Source: Alphaproteobacteria bacterium
GTDB taxonomy: Bacteria; Pseudomonadota; Alphaproteobacteria; Ferrovibrionales; Ferrovibrionaceae
NCBI GenBank assembly: GCA_017307375.1
Contig: JAFKFH010000010.1
Coordinates: 124,001-188,000, forward strand
DNA length: 64,000 bases
Direction: 5' to 3'
The position numbers and the translations under genes are program-made. Shown in pieces: positions 24,467 through 32,886 of this stretch. Within the stretch, counting starts at the first letter, position 1. Every line of letters begins with the position of its first letter. The notes beneath the pieces were generated by a model that searched no databases, was not told the origin of the DNA, and was given only the letters and a program-made list of their open reading frames with translations.

Positions 24467-25386
24467 ACCAGTTCGCTGACCAGTTCGACCAGCGTCTGGG
24501 TGACGATCACCGCCGGCAGCAACGGCACGGCATCGGGCACGGCGAAGGCCAGCGGCAGGATCACCAGCGAATTCCGGGTCGCCGCGCTGAAGCCGACGGC
24601 ACGGGCGGCCGGGGCGGCGAGACCGAACAGCCGGCCGATGCCCAGGCCGATCAGCGGCGCAACGACGGCGAACACCGCATAGACCGGCACGACCTGCAAC
24701 ACGGCGGCCGTGGCCGAACCCATCAGCGGCATCGCGGCCGCGATGACGACGAACAGCACAAGCGCGGTTGCCGGCACGGGCAGCAGGCCGCAGCCCGCAA
24801 CGACCCGCCGCGCCACGGGGCTGCGCCGCCCCCGGGCCTGCAAGGCGGCGGCCAGCGCCAGCGGCAGCAAGATCAGCCAGACGAAGGCCTCGACGAACGG
24901 GCCGGCCCTGAGGACCGATGCCGCTTCGCCGCCCAAAAACAGGTGCAGAAAAAGCGGCAACAGCGCCATCTGCCCCGCCAGCAGGATCGGCGTGGCCGCC
25001 AGCAGCGACCGGGAATCGGCGCGACCGAGATGGGCGAAGGTGACGACGTAGTCGATGCAGGGGGCCAGCAGCACCAGCAGCACGCCCAGCCGCAACCCGG
25101 GATCGGCCGGCAGAAACGGGAACAGCACCGCGACCAGCGCCGGCACGGCGATGAAATTGGCCACTGCCAGCGCGGCGAGGAACCGGCGATCGCCGAAGGC
25201 CCGGCCGAGATCGGTCAGCGGCACCTGCAGGAAGGTGACGAACAGCATCAGCCCCAGGGCGGGAGTGATCGCAGCGGCAAGGACCGTGGTCGCCGGCAGC
25301 CACAGCCCGGCGACCACGGCCGCGCCGATCGCCGCGGCATAGACCGCGATCTGCCGTCTTTCGAGGGTATCGCGCAGCGGCATCAT
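24406..25386 (-). CDS. ACR3/bile-acid-symporter-like membrane protein
   Basis: 326 residues from the start chosen, with about ten hydrophobic helices of the bile acid:sodium symporter superfamily. The segment LLAPCIDYVVTFAHLG matches the place of the ACR3 transport cysteine (APCTAMVF), while the ACR3 Glu position (in AATRNSLVILPLAFA) is hydrophobic. Similar proteins are often named arsenic resistance protein. Its place in the ars island supports a role in export of an arsenic or antimony species, but the missing Glu speaks against standard ACR3 chemistry. The start is uncertain: two adjacent ATG codons stand at 25386/25383 and others lie upstream to 25506. Confidence 0.7.
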   Translation of the reverse strand: MMPLRDTLERRQIAVYAAAIGAAVVAGLWLPATTVLAAAITPALGLMLFVTFLQVPLTDLGRAFGDRRFLAALAVANFIAVPALVAVLFPFLPADPGLRLGVLLVLLAPCIDYVVTFAHLGRADSRSLLAATPILLAGQMALLPLFLHLFLGGEAASVLRAGPFVEAFVWLILLPLALAAALQARGRRSPVARRVVAGCGLLPVPATALVLFVVIAAAMPLMGSATAAVLQVVPVYAVFAVVAPLIGLGIGRLFGLAAPAARAVGFSAATRNSLVILPLAFAVPDAVPLLPAVIVTQTLVELVSELVYVRVLPAFGRSAGAGLSPD

Positions 25387-25544
25387 CACGTCTTGCAGTT
25401 CGGAATCCTGCTTTTCGGGGTGGTGGTGCTTTCCACCGGGCAGGGCCGGAACCCATGCGGAACCGTCACGTTCACCCGGCATCGGCGCCGCCACGGAGCC
25501 CGCCAACCTGCGGGCAGGCGCCTCGATCCATCAAGGAGAAGATC

Positions 25545-25967
25545 ATGAAAGTCAGCGACGCGATGACCCGCGACGTGCGCACCATGAGCCCTGGCCAGAC
25601 GATCCGCGAGGCGGCGCAGGTGATGCAGCGGCTGGATGTCGGCTTCCTGCCGGTCGGCGAGAACGACCGGCTGGTCGGCATGATCACCGACCGCGACATT
25701 GCCATCCGCGGCGTCGGCGCCGGCAAGGGGCCGGACGCGCGGATCAGCGAGATCATGACCGCCGATGTGAAATATTGTTTCGAGGACGAGGATACCGATA
25801 ACGTCGCCCGCAACATGGGCCTGCTGCAGATTCGCCGGCTGCCGGTGGTCGACCGCAACAAGCGGCTGGTCGGCGTCATCTCGCTGGGCGACCTCGCGGT
25901 CGGCCACGATACCGGGGGCGCGGCCGGATCGGCGCTGAAGGAAATCTCGCGACCGAAGGCGGCGTAG
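25545..25967 (+). CDS. Twin CBS-domain protein
   Basis: 140 residues made of two CBS motifs (about residues 8-60 and 70-125), each with the pattern MTxDV...LPVxDxxRLVGxIxxxDL. CBS pairs bind adenosine nucleotides and often sense energy state. There is no attached enzyme or channel domain. A strong site AAGGAGAAG precedes the ATG at 25545. It is a single gene between the arsenic island and the ftsE group, with no partner that reveals its target. Confidence 0.88.
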   Translation: MKVSDAMTRDVRTMSPGQTIREAAQVMQRLDVGFLPVGENDRLVGMITDRDIAIRGVGAGKGPDARISEIMTADVKYCFEDEDTDNVARNMGLLQIRRLPVVDRNKRLVGVISLGDLAVGHDTGGAAGSALKEISRPKAA

Positions 25968-25999
25968 TCGCAACGGCGTACCGGCGCCGGCCGGCACGC

Positions 26000-26476
26000 T
26001 CAGCCGACGCGGTGGCGGGCCGGATCGAGGCGGGCACGCAGGGCGGCATCGCGCTGGCCCAGCACCCGCCCGACCACGGTCACCGGCACGCCCAGGCCGA
26101 TCAGCGTCGCGCCGCCATCGCACCATTCCCGGTAGGAGGCGATCAGGCCGCCTTCGAAGGCAAACAGGCTGGCCCCGCGCATCACCGCGCGGCGCCCCGC
26201 CGTCTCGGCCTTGCGGGAGGTGAAGGAGAACAGCCAGTTGACATAGACGCGATCGTCGTCGCCGATCGGGTCCCGCATCTCCCAGACGAAATCGCAGCCG
26301 TCGCGATGCCACAGGTCCGACATCATCCGCGCGATGGCGTCGCGCCCATGGAACGGGCCGTAGAAGACGTCGTCATAGGTCGCATCGGCAGTGAAAAGCG
26401 CCGCGAAGGCCGGGCCGTCGCCAGCGGCCACGGCCTCCGAGAAGCGTTGGATATGGGCAATGCGATCCACGATCAT
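26000..26476 (-). CDS. SnoaL/NTF2-like protein
   Basis: 158 residues with the NTF2-like cone pattern: RFSEAVAAGDGPAFAALFTADATYDD, then GPFHGRDAIARMM, and YVNWLFSFTSR. Such proteins can be small enzymes or ligand binders; no catalytic residue set can be named here. It follows plsC by 4 bases at the end of the ftsE-to-plsC run and is probably co-transcribed. Confidence 0.78.
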   Translation of the reverse strand: MIVDRIAHIQRFSEAVAAGDGPAFAALFTADATYDDVFYGPFHGRDAIARMMSDLWHRDGCDFVWEMRDPIGDDDRVYVNWLFSFTSRKAETAGRRAVMRGASLFAFEGGLIASYREWCDGGATLIGLGVPVTVVGRVLGQRDAALRARLDPARHRVG

Positions 26477-26480
26477 CGCG

Positions 26481-27203
26481 TCATCCTCCTGCTTGCGCCT
26501 CGGCCACCAGGCGGTCGGTCGCCGTCTCGATGGCGGTTTCCAGCTCGGCCATGAAACGGCGACGGTCGAGGCCGGGCGGGATCGGCGGCAGATATTCTAC
26601 GACGATCGTACCCGGCCGGCGCAGGAATTGCCGGCGCGGCCAGAACAGGCCGGAATTGAGCGCGACCGGCACCACCGGCAGGCCGAGATCGCGATAGAGC
26701 GCCGCGACCCCGGGCTGGTAGGGCACCGAGACCCCGGGCGCCACCCGCGTTCCCTGCGGAAAGATCACGATCGGCCGGCCGGCCGCCGCCGCGGCACGGG
26801 CCGCGGCCAGCATCCCCTTCAGCGCCTTGGCGCCGGCCGTGCGGTCCACCGGGATCATGCCGACCTTCTTCGAGTACCAGCCGTAAAGCGGGATCCACAG
26901 CAGTTCGGCCTTCATCACGATCGCCGGATCGCTGCCCAGGTGATGCGCCTTCACCGTATCCCAGGCCGACTGGTGCTTGACGGCGAGCAGGCAGGCCCCG
27001 GCAGGCAGATGCTCGGTCCCGCGGATCTCGACCTTGACGCCGATGACGAAACGGCCCAGCCACATCACCCCGTCCGACCACATCTCCATCCCGCGCACGA
27101 TGACGATGCGGGGACCGACGATGGCGGGCAGGTAGAGGATCATCATCCCGGCCGTCCACAGATAGAAGGCCAGGTTGAACAGGGCCGAGCGCAATAGCAG
27201 CAT
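26481..27203 (-). CDS. plsC: 1-acylglycerol-3-phosphate acyltransferase, PlsC family
   Basis: 240 residues. One or two N-terminal membrane helices precede the catalytic motif H-x4-D seen as KHQSAWD (about residue 79) and the substrate-binding motif IFPQGTR (about 148). It transfers an acyl chain to lysophosphatidic acid or a related lysophospholipid at the inner membrane. The ATG follows the ydcF stop with no gap, so the genes are coupled. Confidence 0.92.
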   Translation of the reverse strand: MLLLRSALFNLAFYLWTAGMMILYLPAIVGPRIVIVRGMEMWSDGVMWLGRFVIGVKVEIRGTEHLPAGACLLAVKHQSAWDTVKAHHLGSDPAIVMKAELLWIPLYGWYSKKVGMIPVDRTAGAKALKGMLAAARAAAAAGRPIVIFPQGTRVAPGVSVPYQPGVAALYRDLGLPVVPVALNSGLFWPRRQFLRRPGTIVVEYLPPIPPGLDRRRFMAELETAIETATDRLVAEAQAGG

Positions 27204-27854
27204 TCAGTCGAACTCCGCGACGAGGCGGCTGGCGAGATCGCCCAGGCGCGCCCGGATCAGGGCCACGGCATATTTGCCGAATTCGGAAAACAACAGGCTC
27301 GCCGTGCCGGGCCAGGCCCACCAGCGGTCGAGCTTCACACTGTCGGGAAAGACCGGATAGGGCACCAGCGCGACACGGCCGCGCAACGCCTCGCTCAGTT
27401 CGAGCAGGGCACGCGGCATGTGATAGGCGCCGGTCACGACGCCCAGCGACTGGATGCCGTAATCCTCGACCCATTGCGCGGTTTCCAGCGCATTGCCGAT
27501 GGTATCGGCCGCCTCGAAGCCCAGGTCGACACAGCAATCGAGCAGATCGGCATGGCCGGCGATGCCGGCCAGCGCCGATTTCGAGGTCGCCGGGTTGACG
27601 CCGGAAATGAACATGCGCGAGGCGCGCCCCTCGGCCAGCAGTTCGAGCCCCATGCCGACCCGGGCGGTGCCGCCGGTCAGCACGACCAGCGCATCGGTCT
27701 TCACCCCGGCATCCGGGCCTTCGCGCGGCAATTCGCCGACGAAATGCAGGAAGGCGCCGGCAACCAGCAGTGCCAGCACCACGATGATCTTGCAGAGGCG
27801 CCAGAGGGCCCGGCCGGGCCGGCGCGGCGGTTGCCGCGGCAGGACCATGGTCAC
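27204..27854 (-). CDS. YdcF/SanA-family (DUF218) membrane protein
   Basis: 216 residues with one N-terminal hydrophobic helix (about residues 17-38) and a periplasmic DUF218 domain: DALVVLTGGTARVGMGLELL, RMFISGVNP and the YHMPRAL segment that carries a conserved His and Arg. The family (YdcF, SanA, ElyC) is tied to envelope integrity. It starts inside the gmhB stop (ATGA) and abuts plsC. Confidence 0.87.
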   Translation of the reverse strand: MTMVLPRQPPRRPGRALWRLCKIIVVLALLVAGAFLHFVGELPREGPDAGVKTDALVVLTGGTARVGMGLELLAEGRASRMFISGVNPATSKSALAGIAGHADLLDCCVDLGFEAADTIGNALETAQWVEDYGIQSLGVVTGAYHMPRALLELSEALRGRVALVPYPVFPDSVKLDRWWAWPGTASLLFSEFGKYAVALIRARLGDLASRLVAEFD

Positions 27855-28402
27855 GGCGGCATGTCCGCCAGCAGCCGGTCGACGGCATCGGCGAGGTCGG
27901 CGCGCACCGCCACCGGCAGCACTTCGGGCGGCAGGCCGCGTGCCTGCATCGCCGCGCCCTTGCCGGTCCGCACCAGGATCCGCGCGACCCCGGCGGCCGT
28001 TGCCGCCTGCAGGTCGACCAGGTTGTCGCCGATCATCACCGCATCATGCGGGGCGACGCGGAACTGTGCCAGTGCCTCCCGCAGCATGCCGGGGCCGGGC
28101 TTGCGCCGGTCGGTCGCCGCATGCGGCGCATCGGGGGCGTGCAGGATCAGATCGAGATGCGCGCCGGCGGCCGCCAGATGGTCGCGCAGCGTGTCGTGGA
28201 TCCGGTCGAGCATGTCCGGGCCGATGATGCCACGGCCGATGCAGGACTGGTTGGTGCAGAGCGCCACCTTCAGGCCGGCCCGGTTCAGGCGTGCCACCGC
28301 CTCGGCCGCGCGCGGGATCATCACCAGTTCGCCGGGATGCTTGACGAAATCGTCGCGATCCTGGTTCAGCACCCCGTCGCGATCGAGCAGGACCAGTTTC
28401 AT
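27851..28402 (-). CDS. gmhB: D-glycero-heptose-1,7-bisphosphate phosphatase (HAD family)
   Basis: 183 residues of the HAD-IIIA class. Motif I DRDGVLNQD (nucleophile and acid Asp) is at residues 7-15, motif II CTNQS near 49, and the C-terminal RKPGPGML and GDNLVDLQAA hold the motif III Lys and motif IV acids. It removes a phosphate in ADP-heptose synthesis for lipopolysaccharide. The cysteines that bind zinc in E. coli GmhB are not evident in the usual loop, so a broader histidinol-phosphatase-like specificity remains possible. It lies 12 bases after ftsX. Confidence 0.82.
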   Translation of the reverse strand: MKLVLLDRDGVLNQDRDDFVKHPGELVMIPRAAEAVARLNRAGLKVALCTNQSCIGRGIIGPDMLDRIHDTLRDHLAAAGAHLDLILHAPDAPHAATDRRKPGPGMLREALAQFRVAPHDAVMIGDNLVDLQAATAAGVARILVRTGKGAAMQARGLPPEVLPVAVRADLADAVDRLLADMPP

Positions 28403-28414
28403 CGTCGTCGATCC

Positions 28415-29302
28415 TCAGGTCATCCGGCGCAGGGCGCCCAGCACGGTCAGCCGGGCGGTGACGGTCGCAAGCAGGCTCGCCACCAGCGGCAGCGCCACCA
28501 GCGTGGCCCAGGACAGCGGCCCGAATTCGACCGGCGGCAGCAGGGCGGCGTCAAGCTGGGCGGCCGCGCGGCCGATCGCGAACAGCGCCAGGGCGGCCAG
28601 CGCCGTGCCGGCCAGCGCCCCCCTCAAGGCCAGCCGCAGAGCATGGGCCTGGAACTGGCGGGCAATATAGGCGTCGCGCGCGCCGATCAGATGCAGCACC
28701 TCGATGACGTCGCGATGGGCGGCAAGGCCCGCACGGGTGGCGAAGACCACCATCGCGACGGTGGCCAGGCCGATCGCGGCGACGATCGCCAGCGCCAGCC
28801 CCTCGAGCAGCACGGCAATGCGCGACAGCCGGTCGAGCCAGGGCCGCGGATCGTCGATGCGGGCCCCTGGCACGGCGTCGGCGAGATGGGCCTGCAACGC
28901 ATCGAGGTCGACCGCCATGCCCGGCGTCAGCTCGATGTCGATCAGCGCGGGCAGCGGCAGTTCGCGGGTCAGGCCGTCGCGGCCGAGCCAGGGCTGCAGC
29001 AGCGCTGCAACCGCCTCGCGCGGCATTTCCTCGGCCCGGGCGATGCCCGGCGTCTGGCGCAGCAATTCGGCCGCGCGGCCGGACCGCGGGGCCAGGCTCG
29101 ACCCCGGCTCGTCGGCGATCTGGACGGTCAGCCGGCCTTCCAGACCGTGCTGGAAGCCCAGCGCCGACTGCGACAGGGCCAGGGCCGCGGCGGTGGCCAG
29201 CATGGCCAGGAACACCATCAGCGTGACGGCAAAAGGCAGGAAGCGGCCCGACGGGTCGCGATCGAGCTGGAGGTCGGAGGGGCGGCGCAGCATCGGGCTC
29301 AC
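28415..29302 (-). CDS. ftsX: Cell division permease-like protein FtsX
   Basis: 295 residues: one helix near residue 30, a periplasmic domain to about 165, then three helices, the standard FtsX four-helix layout. It starts with GTG at 29302, overlapping the ftsE stop (GTGA). FtsEX controls cell-wall hydrolysis at the division site in other bacteria; there is no amidase activator gene adjacent here. Confidence 0.92.
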   Translation of the reverse strand: MSPMLRRPSDLQLDRDPSGRFLPFAVTLMVFLAMLATAAALALSQSALGFQHGLEGRLTVQIADEPGSSLAPRSGRAAELLRQTPGIARAEEMPREAVAALLQPWLGRDGLTRELPLPALIDIELTPGMAVDLDALQAHLADAVPGARIDDPRPWLDRLSRIAVLLEGLALAIVAAIGLATVAMVVFATRAGLAAHRDVIEVLHLIGARDAYIARQFQAHALRLALRGALAGTALAALALFAIGRAAAQLDAALLPPVEFGPLSWATLVALPLVASLLATVTARLTVLGALRRMT

Positions 29303-29970
29303 TCCCCCCGCGGCCGGCGCACGACCAGCTCGCCGTTGGCCAGGGTCATGACCGGCTTGCGGAAGGTCTGCAGCAGATGGGCGTCATGCGTGGCGATGAC
29401 GATGGTGGTACCGATCTTGTTCAGTTCGACGAACAGATGCAGCAGCCGTTGGCCCATTTCCGGATCGACGTTGCCGGTGGGCTCGTCGGCGAGCAGCAGG
29501 CTCGGCCGGTTGATGACGGCACGGGCGATGGCGACGCGCTGCTTCTCGCCGCCCGACAAGGTCGCGGGCCGCGCCTGCATGCGGTCGGCCAGGCCGACCC
29601 AGGTGAGCAGTTCGGCGCAATGGTCCTTGACCTGCTGTTCCGGCACCCCGGCGATACGCAGCGGCAGGGCGACGTTGTCCAGCGCCGACAGATGCTCGAT
29701 CAGGCGAAACTCCTGGAAGACCACGCCGATGCGCCGGCGCAGTTCGGGCAGCTTGTCGCGGCGGATGGTCGCCAGATCGTGCCCGAACAGCCCGATCAGC
29801 CCGCGCGACGGCCGGTGCGCCAGGAAGAGCAGCTTCAGCAGCGACGATTTCCCCGCCCCGGACGGCCCGGTCAGGAAATGGAACGAACCGGGTTCCAGCT
29901 CGAAAGAAACGTCGCGCAATACCTCCGGCCCCAGGCCGTAGCGCATGCCGACATTCTGAAAACGTACCAT
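29299..29970 (-). CDS. ftsE: Cell division ATPase FtsE
   Basis: 223 residues, the normal FtsE length. Walker A GPSGAGKS (about residue 36), signature LSGGEKQR (about 140) and Walker B LLLADEPTGNVD follow in order. Start MVRFQNVGMRYG at 29970 is chosen over the frame's upstream ATG because it matches the family N-terminus. Coupled to ftsX by GTGA and divergent from the zinc-ribbon gene. Confidence 0.94.
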   Translation of the reverse strand: MVRFQNVGMRYGLGPEVLRDVSFELEPGSFHFLTGPSGAGKSSLLKLLFLAHRPSRGLIGLFGHDLATIRRDKLPELRRRIGVVFQEFRLIEHLSALDNVALPLRIAGVPEQQVKDHCAELLTWVGLADRMQARPATLSGGEKQRVAIARAVINRPSLLLADEPTGNVDPEMGQRLLHLFVELNKIGTTIVIATHDAHLLQTFRKPVMTLANGELVVRRPRGE

Positions 29971-30008
29971 GGACACGGTCCAAACCCCTTCCCGGTCCCC
30001 GCCTTCTA

Positions 30009-30038
30009 TTGCCAGCGGGCTGCCAATCACCCTATAAG
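30009..30038 (+). promoter_or_regulatory. Sigma-70-type promoter for the zinc-ribbon gene
   Basis: TTGCCA (30009-30014) and TATAAG (30033-30038) separated by 18 bases, about 53 bases before the ATG at 30092. Consensus match only. Confidence 0.55.
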
Positions 30039-30091
30039 GTCAAGTCACCCTTGTCTTTTTCAGCAACGGACGCCGCGCCGAATCGACCGGC

Positions 30092-30937
30092 ATGATAGTT
30101 ACCTGCCCCGCATGCGCAACGCGCTACATGGTCGACGACCGTGCCATCGTACCGGCGGGGCGCAAGGTTCGCTGCCGGCGCTGCGGGACCCAGTGGCATC
30201 AACCGCCGGTGGCGCCGCCGCCGATGATGGGCTACCCGCCCGGCTACGGCGCCGCCCCGCCGCCACCGCCCCCGCCGCCACCACCGCCCCCCCCACCGCC
30301 TCCTCCCCCGCCACCGCCGCCCCCTCCTCCCCCGCCGCCGCCGCCCGAACCGGAGCCGGTACGCGACGAGTTCGAGGACCTGCTGGCGGTCGAGGAGACC
30401 GGCGAGCCGGATTACGAGCGTGCGTTCCCCGGGCGCCCGACGCGCGAGACCGCCGCCGCGCCGCCACCGCCGCCGGCGCCCCGCAAGCGCCGCGGCTGGA
30501 TCGGCTGGGCGGTGCTGGTCCTGGTGCTGATCGGGCTGCTGGCGGGCCTGTGGTTCGGGCGCGACAAGCTGGTCGCGCTATGGCCGCCGGCGATGACGCT
30601 CTACGAAAAGCTGCATATTCCGGTGAAGGACCCGGCCGATATCGGCCTCGAGTTGCGCGAAGTGACGCCGGCCCGGGCGATGGAGGGGCAGAAGTCGATC
30701 CTGGTGATCACCGGCCAGGTCGTCTCGACCTCGTCGTCGCCCCGCACGGTGCCGCCGCTGAAGGTCACCCTGCGCAACGAAGCGGGCGAGGCGGTCTATA
30801 CCCAGTCCTTCGCACTGTTCGATGCGCCGGTCGGCCCGGGTGCCAAGGAGAATTTCGCCATCCGGCTCGACGACGTGCCGGGGGCGCAGAACGTCGCGCT
30901 CGACTTCGAAGCCGCGACGCCGCAAAAACATCACTGA
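30092..30937 (+). CDS. MJ0042 zinc-ribbon/DUF3426 membrane protein with 30-proline tract
   Basis: 281 residues. The N-terminus is an MJ0042-type zinc ribbon: CPACATRY then CRRCGTQWH (Cys4). Residues 56-85 are 30 consecutive prolines coded by all four Pro codons, followed by an acidic stretch, a second short proline run, a basic patch and one membrane helix (about 132-152). The C-terminal ~125 residues match DUF3426 and would lie in the periplasm. Such proteins are common beside ftsE/ftsX in alphaproteobacteria, but the role is unknown. Probably co-transcribed with hpt, 28 bases downstream. Confidence 0.85.
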   Translation: MIVTCPACATRYMVDDRAIVPAGRKVRCRRCGTQWHQPPVAPPPMMGYPPGYGAAPPPPPPPPPPPPPPPPPPPPPPPPPPPPPPEPEPVRDEFEDLLAVEETGEPDYERAFPGRPTRETAAAPPPPPAPRKRRGWIGWAVLVLVLIGLLAGLWFGRDKLVALWPPAMTLYEKLHIPVKDPADIGLELREVTPARAMEGQKSILVITGQVVSTSSSPRTVPPLKVTLRNEAGEAVYTQSFALFDAPVGPGAKENFAIRLDDVPGAQNVALDFEAATPQKHH

Positions 30938-30965
30938 CCCAGAGCCTTATCGCCACAGGACCGCC

Positions 30966-31502
30966 ATGGAACGCCCCGACGCCCGCGTCGAGCCGCTGAT
31001 CAGCGCCGACGAAATCCGCACCCGGATCGACGATCTCGCCGCCCGCATCACCAACGACATGGGCCCGCGCGTCGTGCTGGTCGCCATTCTGAAGGGCAGC
31101 TTCATCTTCGCCGCCGACCTGGTCCGCGGCCTGCATTACGCCGGCATGGAGCCGCGCATCGATTTCCTGACGCTGTCGTCCTACGGCAAGGGCAAGACCT
31201 CATCGGGCGAAGTCACGGTGCTGCGCGACATCTCGGAGGAGGTCGCCGGCTGCAAGGTCCTGCTGATCGACGACATCCTCGAATCGGGCACGACGCTGTC
31301 CTTCGCGCGGCAACTGATGCTGAGCCGCGGGGCAGTCGACGTCCGCCTCTGCGTCCTGCTCGACAAGCAGGGCAAGCGCCGCAACGACCTCGAAGCCGAC
31401 TATGTCGGTTTCGTCTGCCCGGACAAATTCGTGGTCGGCTATGGCCTCGACTACGCGCATTATTTCCGCGAACTGCCCTATATCGGGGCGGTCGTCGACT
31501 AG
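30966..31502 (+). CDS. hpt: Hypoxanthine phosphoribosyltransferase
   Basis: 178 residues. The PRPP-binding signature [14 protein letters not shown] (about residues 100-113) and the flexible loop [14 protein letters not shown] (about 71-84) define the purine salvage enzyme that converts hypoxanthine, and usually guanine, to the nucleotide. The C-terminal [17 protein letters not shown] matches the family. Start at 30966 is fixed by alignment. It precedes glmM by 37 bases. Confidence 0.94.
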   Translation: MERPDARVEPLISADEIRTRIDDLAARITNDMGPRVVLVAILKGSFIFAADLVRGLHYAGMEPRIDFLTLSSYGKGKTSSGEVTVLRDISEEVAGCKVLLIDDILESGTTLSFARQLMLSRGAVDVRLCVLLDKQGKRRNDLEADYVGFVCPDKFVVGYGLDYAHYFRELPYIGAVVD

Positions 31503-31539
31503 ACGCCAGAAACGCAGCAACGACGGGGAGCAACCCGCC

Positions 31540-32886
31540 ATGACCCGTGCCCTCTTCGGTACCGACGGCATCCGCGGCAAGGCCAATACCGAGCCGATGA
31601 CGGCATCGACGGCCCTGCGGGTCGGCATGGCGGCCGGCCGGCATTTCCGGCGCGGCGACCATCGCCACCGGGTCGTCATCGGCAAGGACACGCGCCTGTC
31701 GGGCTACATGCTGGAGCCGGCGCTGACCGCGGGCTTCATCTCGGTCGGGGTCGACGTGGTGCTGGTCGGCCCGATGCCGACGCCCGCCGTCGCGATGCTG
31801 ACCCGGTCGCTGCGCGCCGATCTCGGCGTGATGATCTCGGCCTCCCACAACGCGTTCGAGGACAACGGCATCAAGCTGTTCGGCCCGGACGGCTACAAGC
31901 TGTCGGACGACACCGAGCGCGAGATCGAGGGCCTGATCGCCTCGGGCGCCGAGGCGGGTCTGGCCGAGCCGCGCAAGCTGGGCCGCGCCAGCCGTCTCGA
32001 CGACGCGGCCGGACGCTACATCGAATACGTCAAGAACACCTTCACCCGCGGCCGGCGGCTGGATGGCCTGCGCATCGTCGTCGACTGTGCCCATGGCGCC
32101 GCCTACAAGGTGGCGCCGACCGTGCTGTGGGAACTGGAGGCCGAGGTGGTGCCGATCGGCGTCTCGCCCGACGGCCTCAACATCAATCGCGATTGCGGCT
32201 CGACCCGGCCGGAAGGCCTGCGCGAGCAGGTGCTGGCCCATCGTGCCGACCTCGGCATCGCGCTGGACGGCGACGCCGACCGCGTCGTGATGGTCGACGA
32301 GCGCGGCGAGCTGATCGATGGCGACCAGATCCTGGCGATCGTCGCCGAGCGCTGGAAGACCGAGAGCCGCCTGCGCGGCGGCGCGGTGGTCGCCACGGTC
32401 ATGTCCAACCTGGGGCTGGAACGGCACCTGTCGTCGATCGGCATCGGGCTGGAGCGGACTGCGGTGGGCGATCGCTACGTGCTGGAACGGATGCGCGACA
32501 AGGGCTGCAATATCGGCGGCGAACAGTCCGGCCATGTCATCGTCGGCGACTATTCGACGACCGGCGACGGCCTGATCGCGGCGCTGCAGGTCCTGTCGAC
32601 CCTGGCCGAGAGCGGCCGCAAGGCCTCCGAGATCTGCCGCCGTTTCCAGCCGCTGCCCCAGTTGCTGCGCAATGTCCGCCATTCCGGGGGCAAACCGCTG
32701 GAGCGGCCGCGGGTCCGCGAGGCCATCGCCGATGCCGAGGCGCGGCTGGGCCGCACCGGCCGGCTGGTGATCCGCCCCTCCGGCACCGAACCGGTGATCC
32801 GCGTCATGGCCGAGGGCGAGGACGAGACACTGGTCGAGGCGGTGGTCGACCAGATCGTCTCGGCGCTCAAGTCCGAGACCGCGTGA
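31540..32886 (+). CDS. glmM: Phosphoglucosamine mutase
   Basis: 448 residues. The phosphoserine loop is [14 protein letters not shown] with the catalytic Ser near residue 102; the metal-binding DGDADR loop is near 246 and the phosphate-binding [11 protein letters not shown] near the C-terminus. It converts glucosamine-6-phosphate to the 1-phosphate for UDP-GlcNAc and so feeds peptidoglycan and lipopolysaccharide. ATG at 31540 follows GGGGAG. Its end overlaps the convergent MFS stop by 20 bases. Confidence 0.96.
   Translation: MTRALFGTDGIRGKANTEPMTASTALRVGMAAGRHFRRGDHRHRVVIGKDTRLSGYMLEPALTAGFISVGVDVVLVGPMPTPAVAMLTRSLRADLGVMISASHNAFEDNGIKLFGPDGYKLSDDTEREIEGLIASGAEAGLAEPRKLGRASRLDDAAGRYIEYVKNTFTRGRRLDGLRIVVDCAHGAAYKVAPTVLWELEAEVVPIGVSPDGLNINRDCGSTRPEGLREQVLAHRADLGIALDGDADRVVMVDERGELIDGDQILAIVAERWKTESRLRGGAVVATVMSNLGLERHLSSIGIGLERTAVGDRYVLERMRDKGCNIGGEQSGHVIVGDYSTTGDGLIAALQVLSTLAESGRKASEICRRFQPLPQLLRNVRHSGGKPLERPRVREAIADAEARLGRTGRLVIRPSGTEPVIRVMAEGEDETLVEAVVDQIVSALKSETA

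Noticed and set aside
30257-30346. Proline-coding tract as a short tandem DNA repeat or sequencing artefact
   Set aside because: All four Pro codons are mixed irregularly, so it is not a simple repeat unit.
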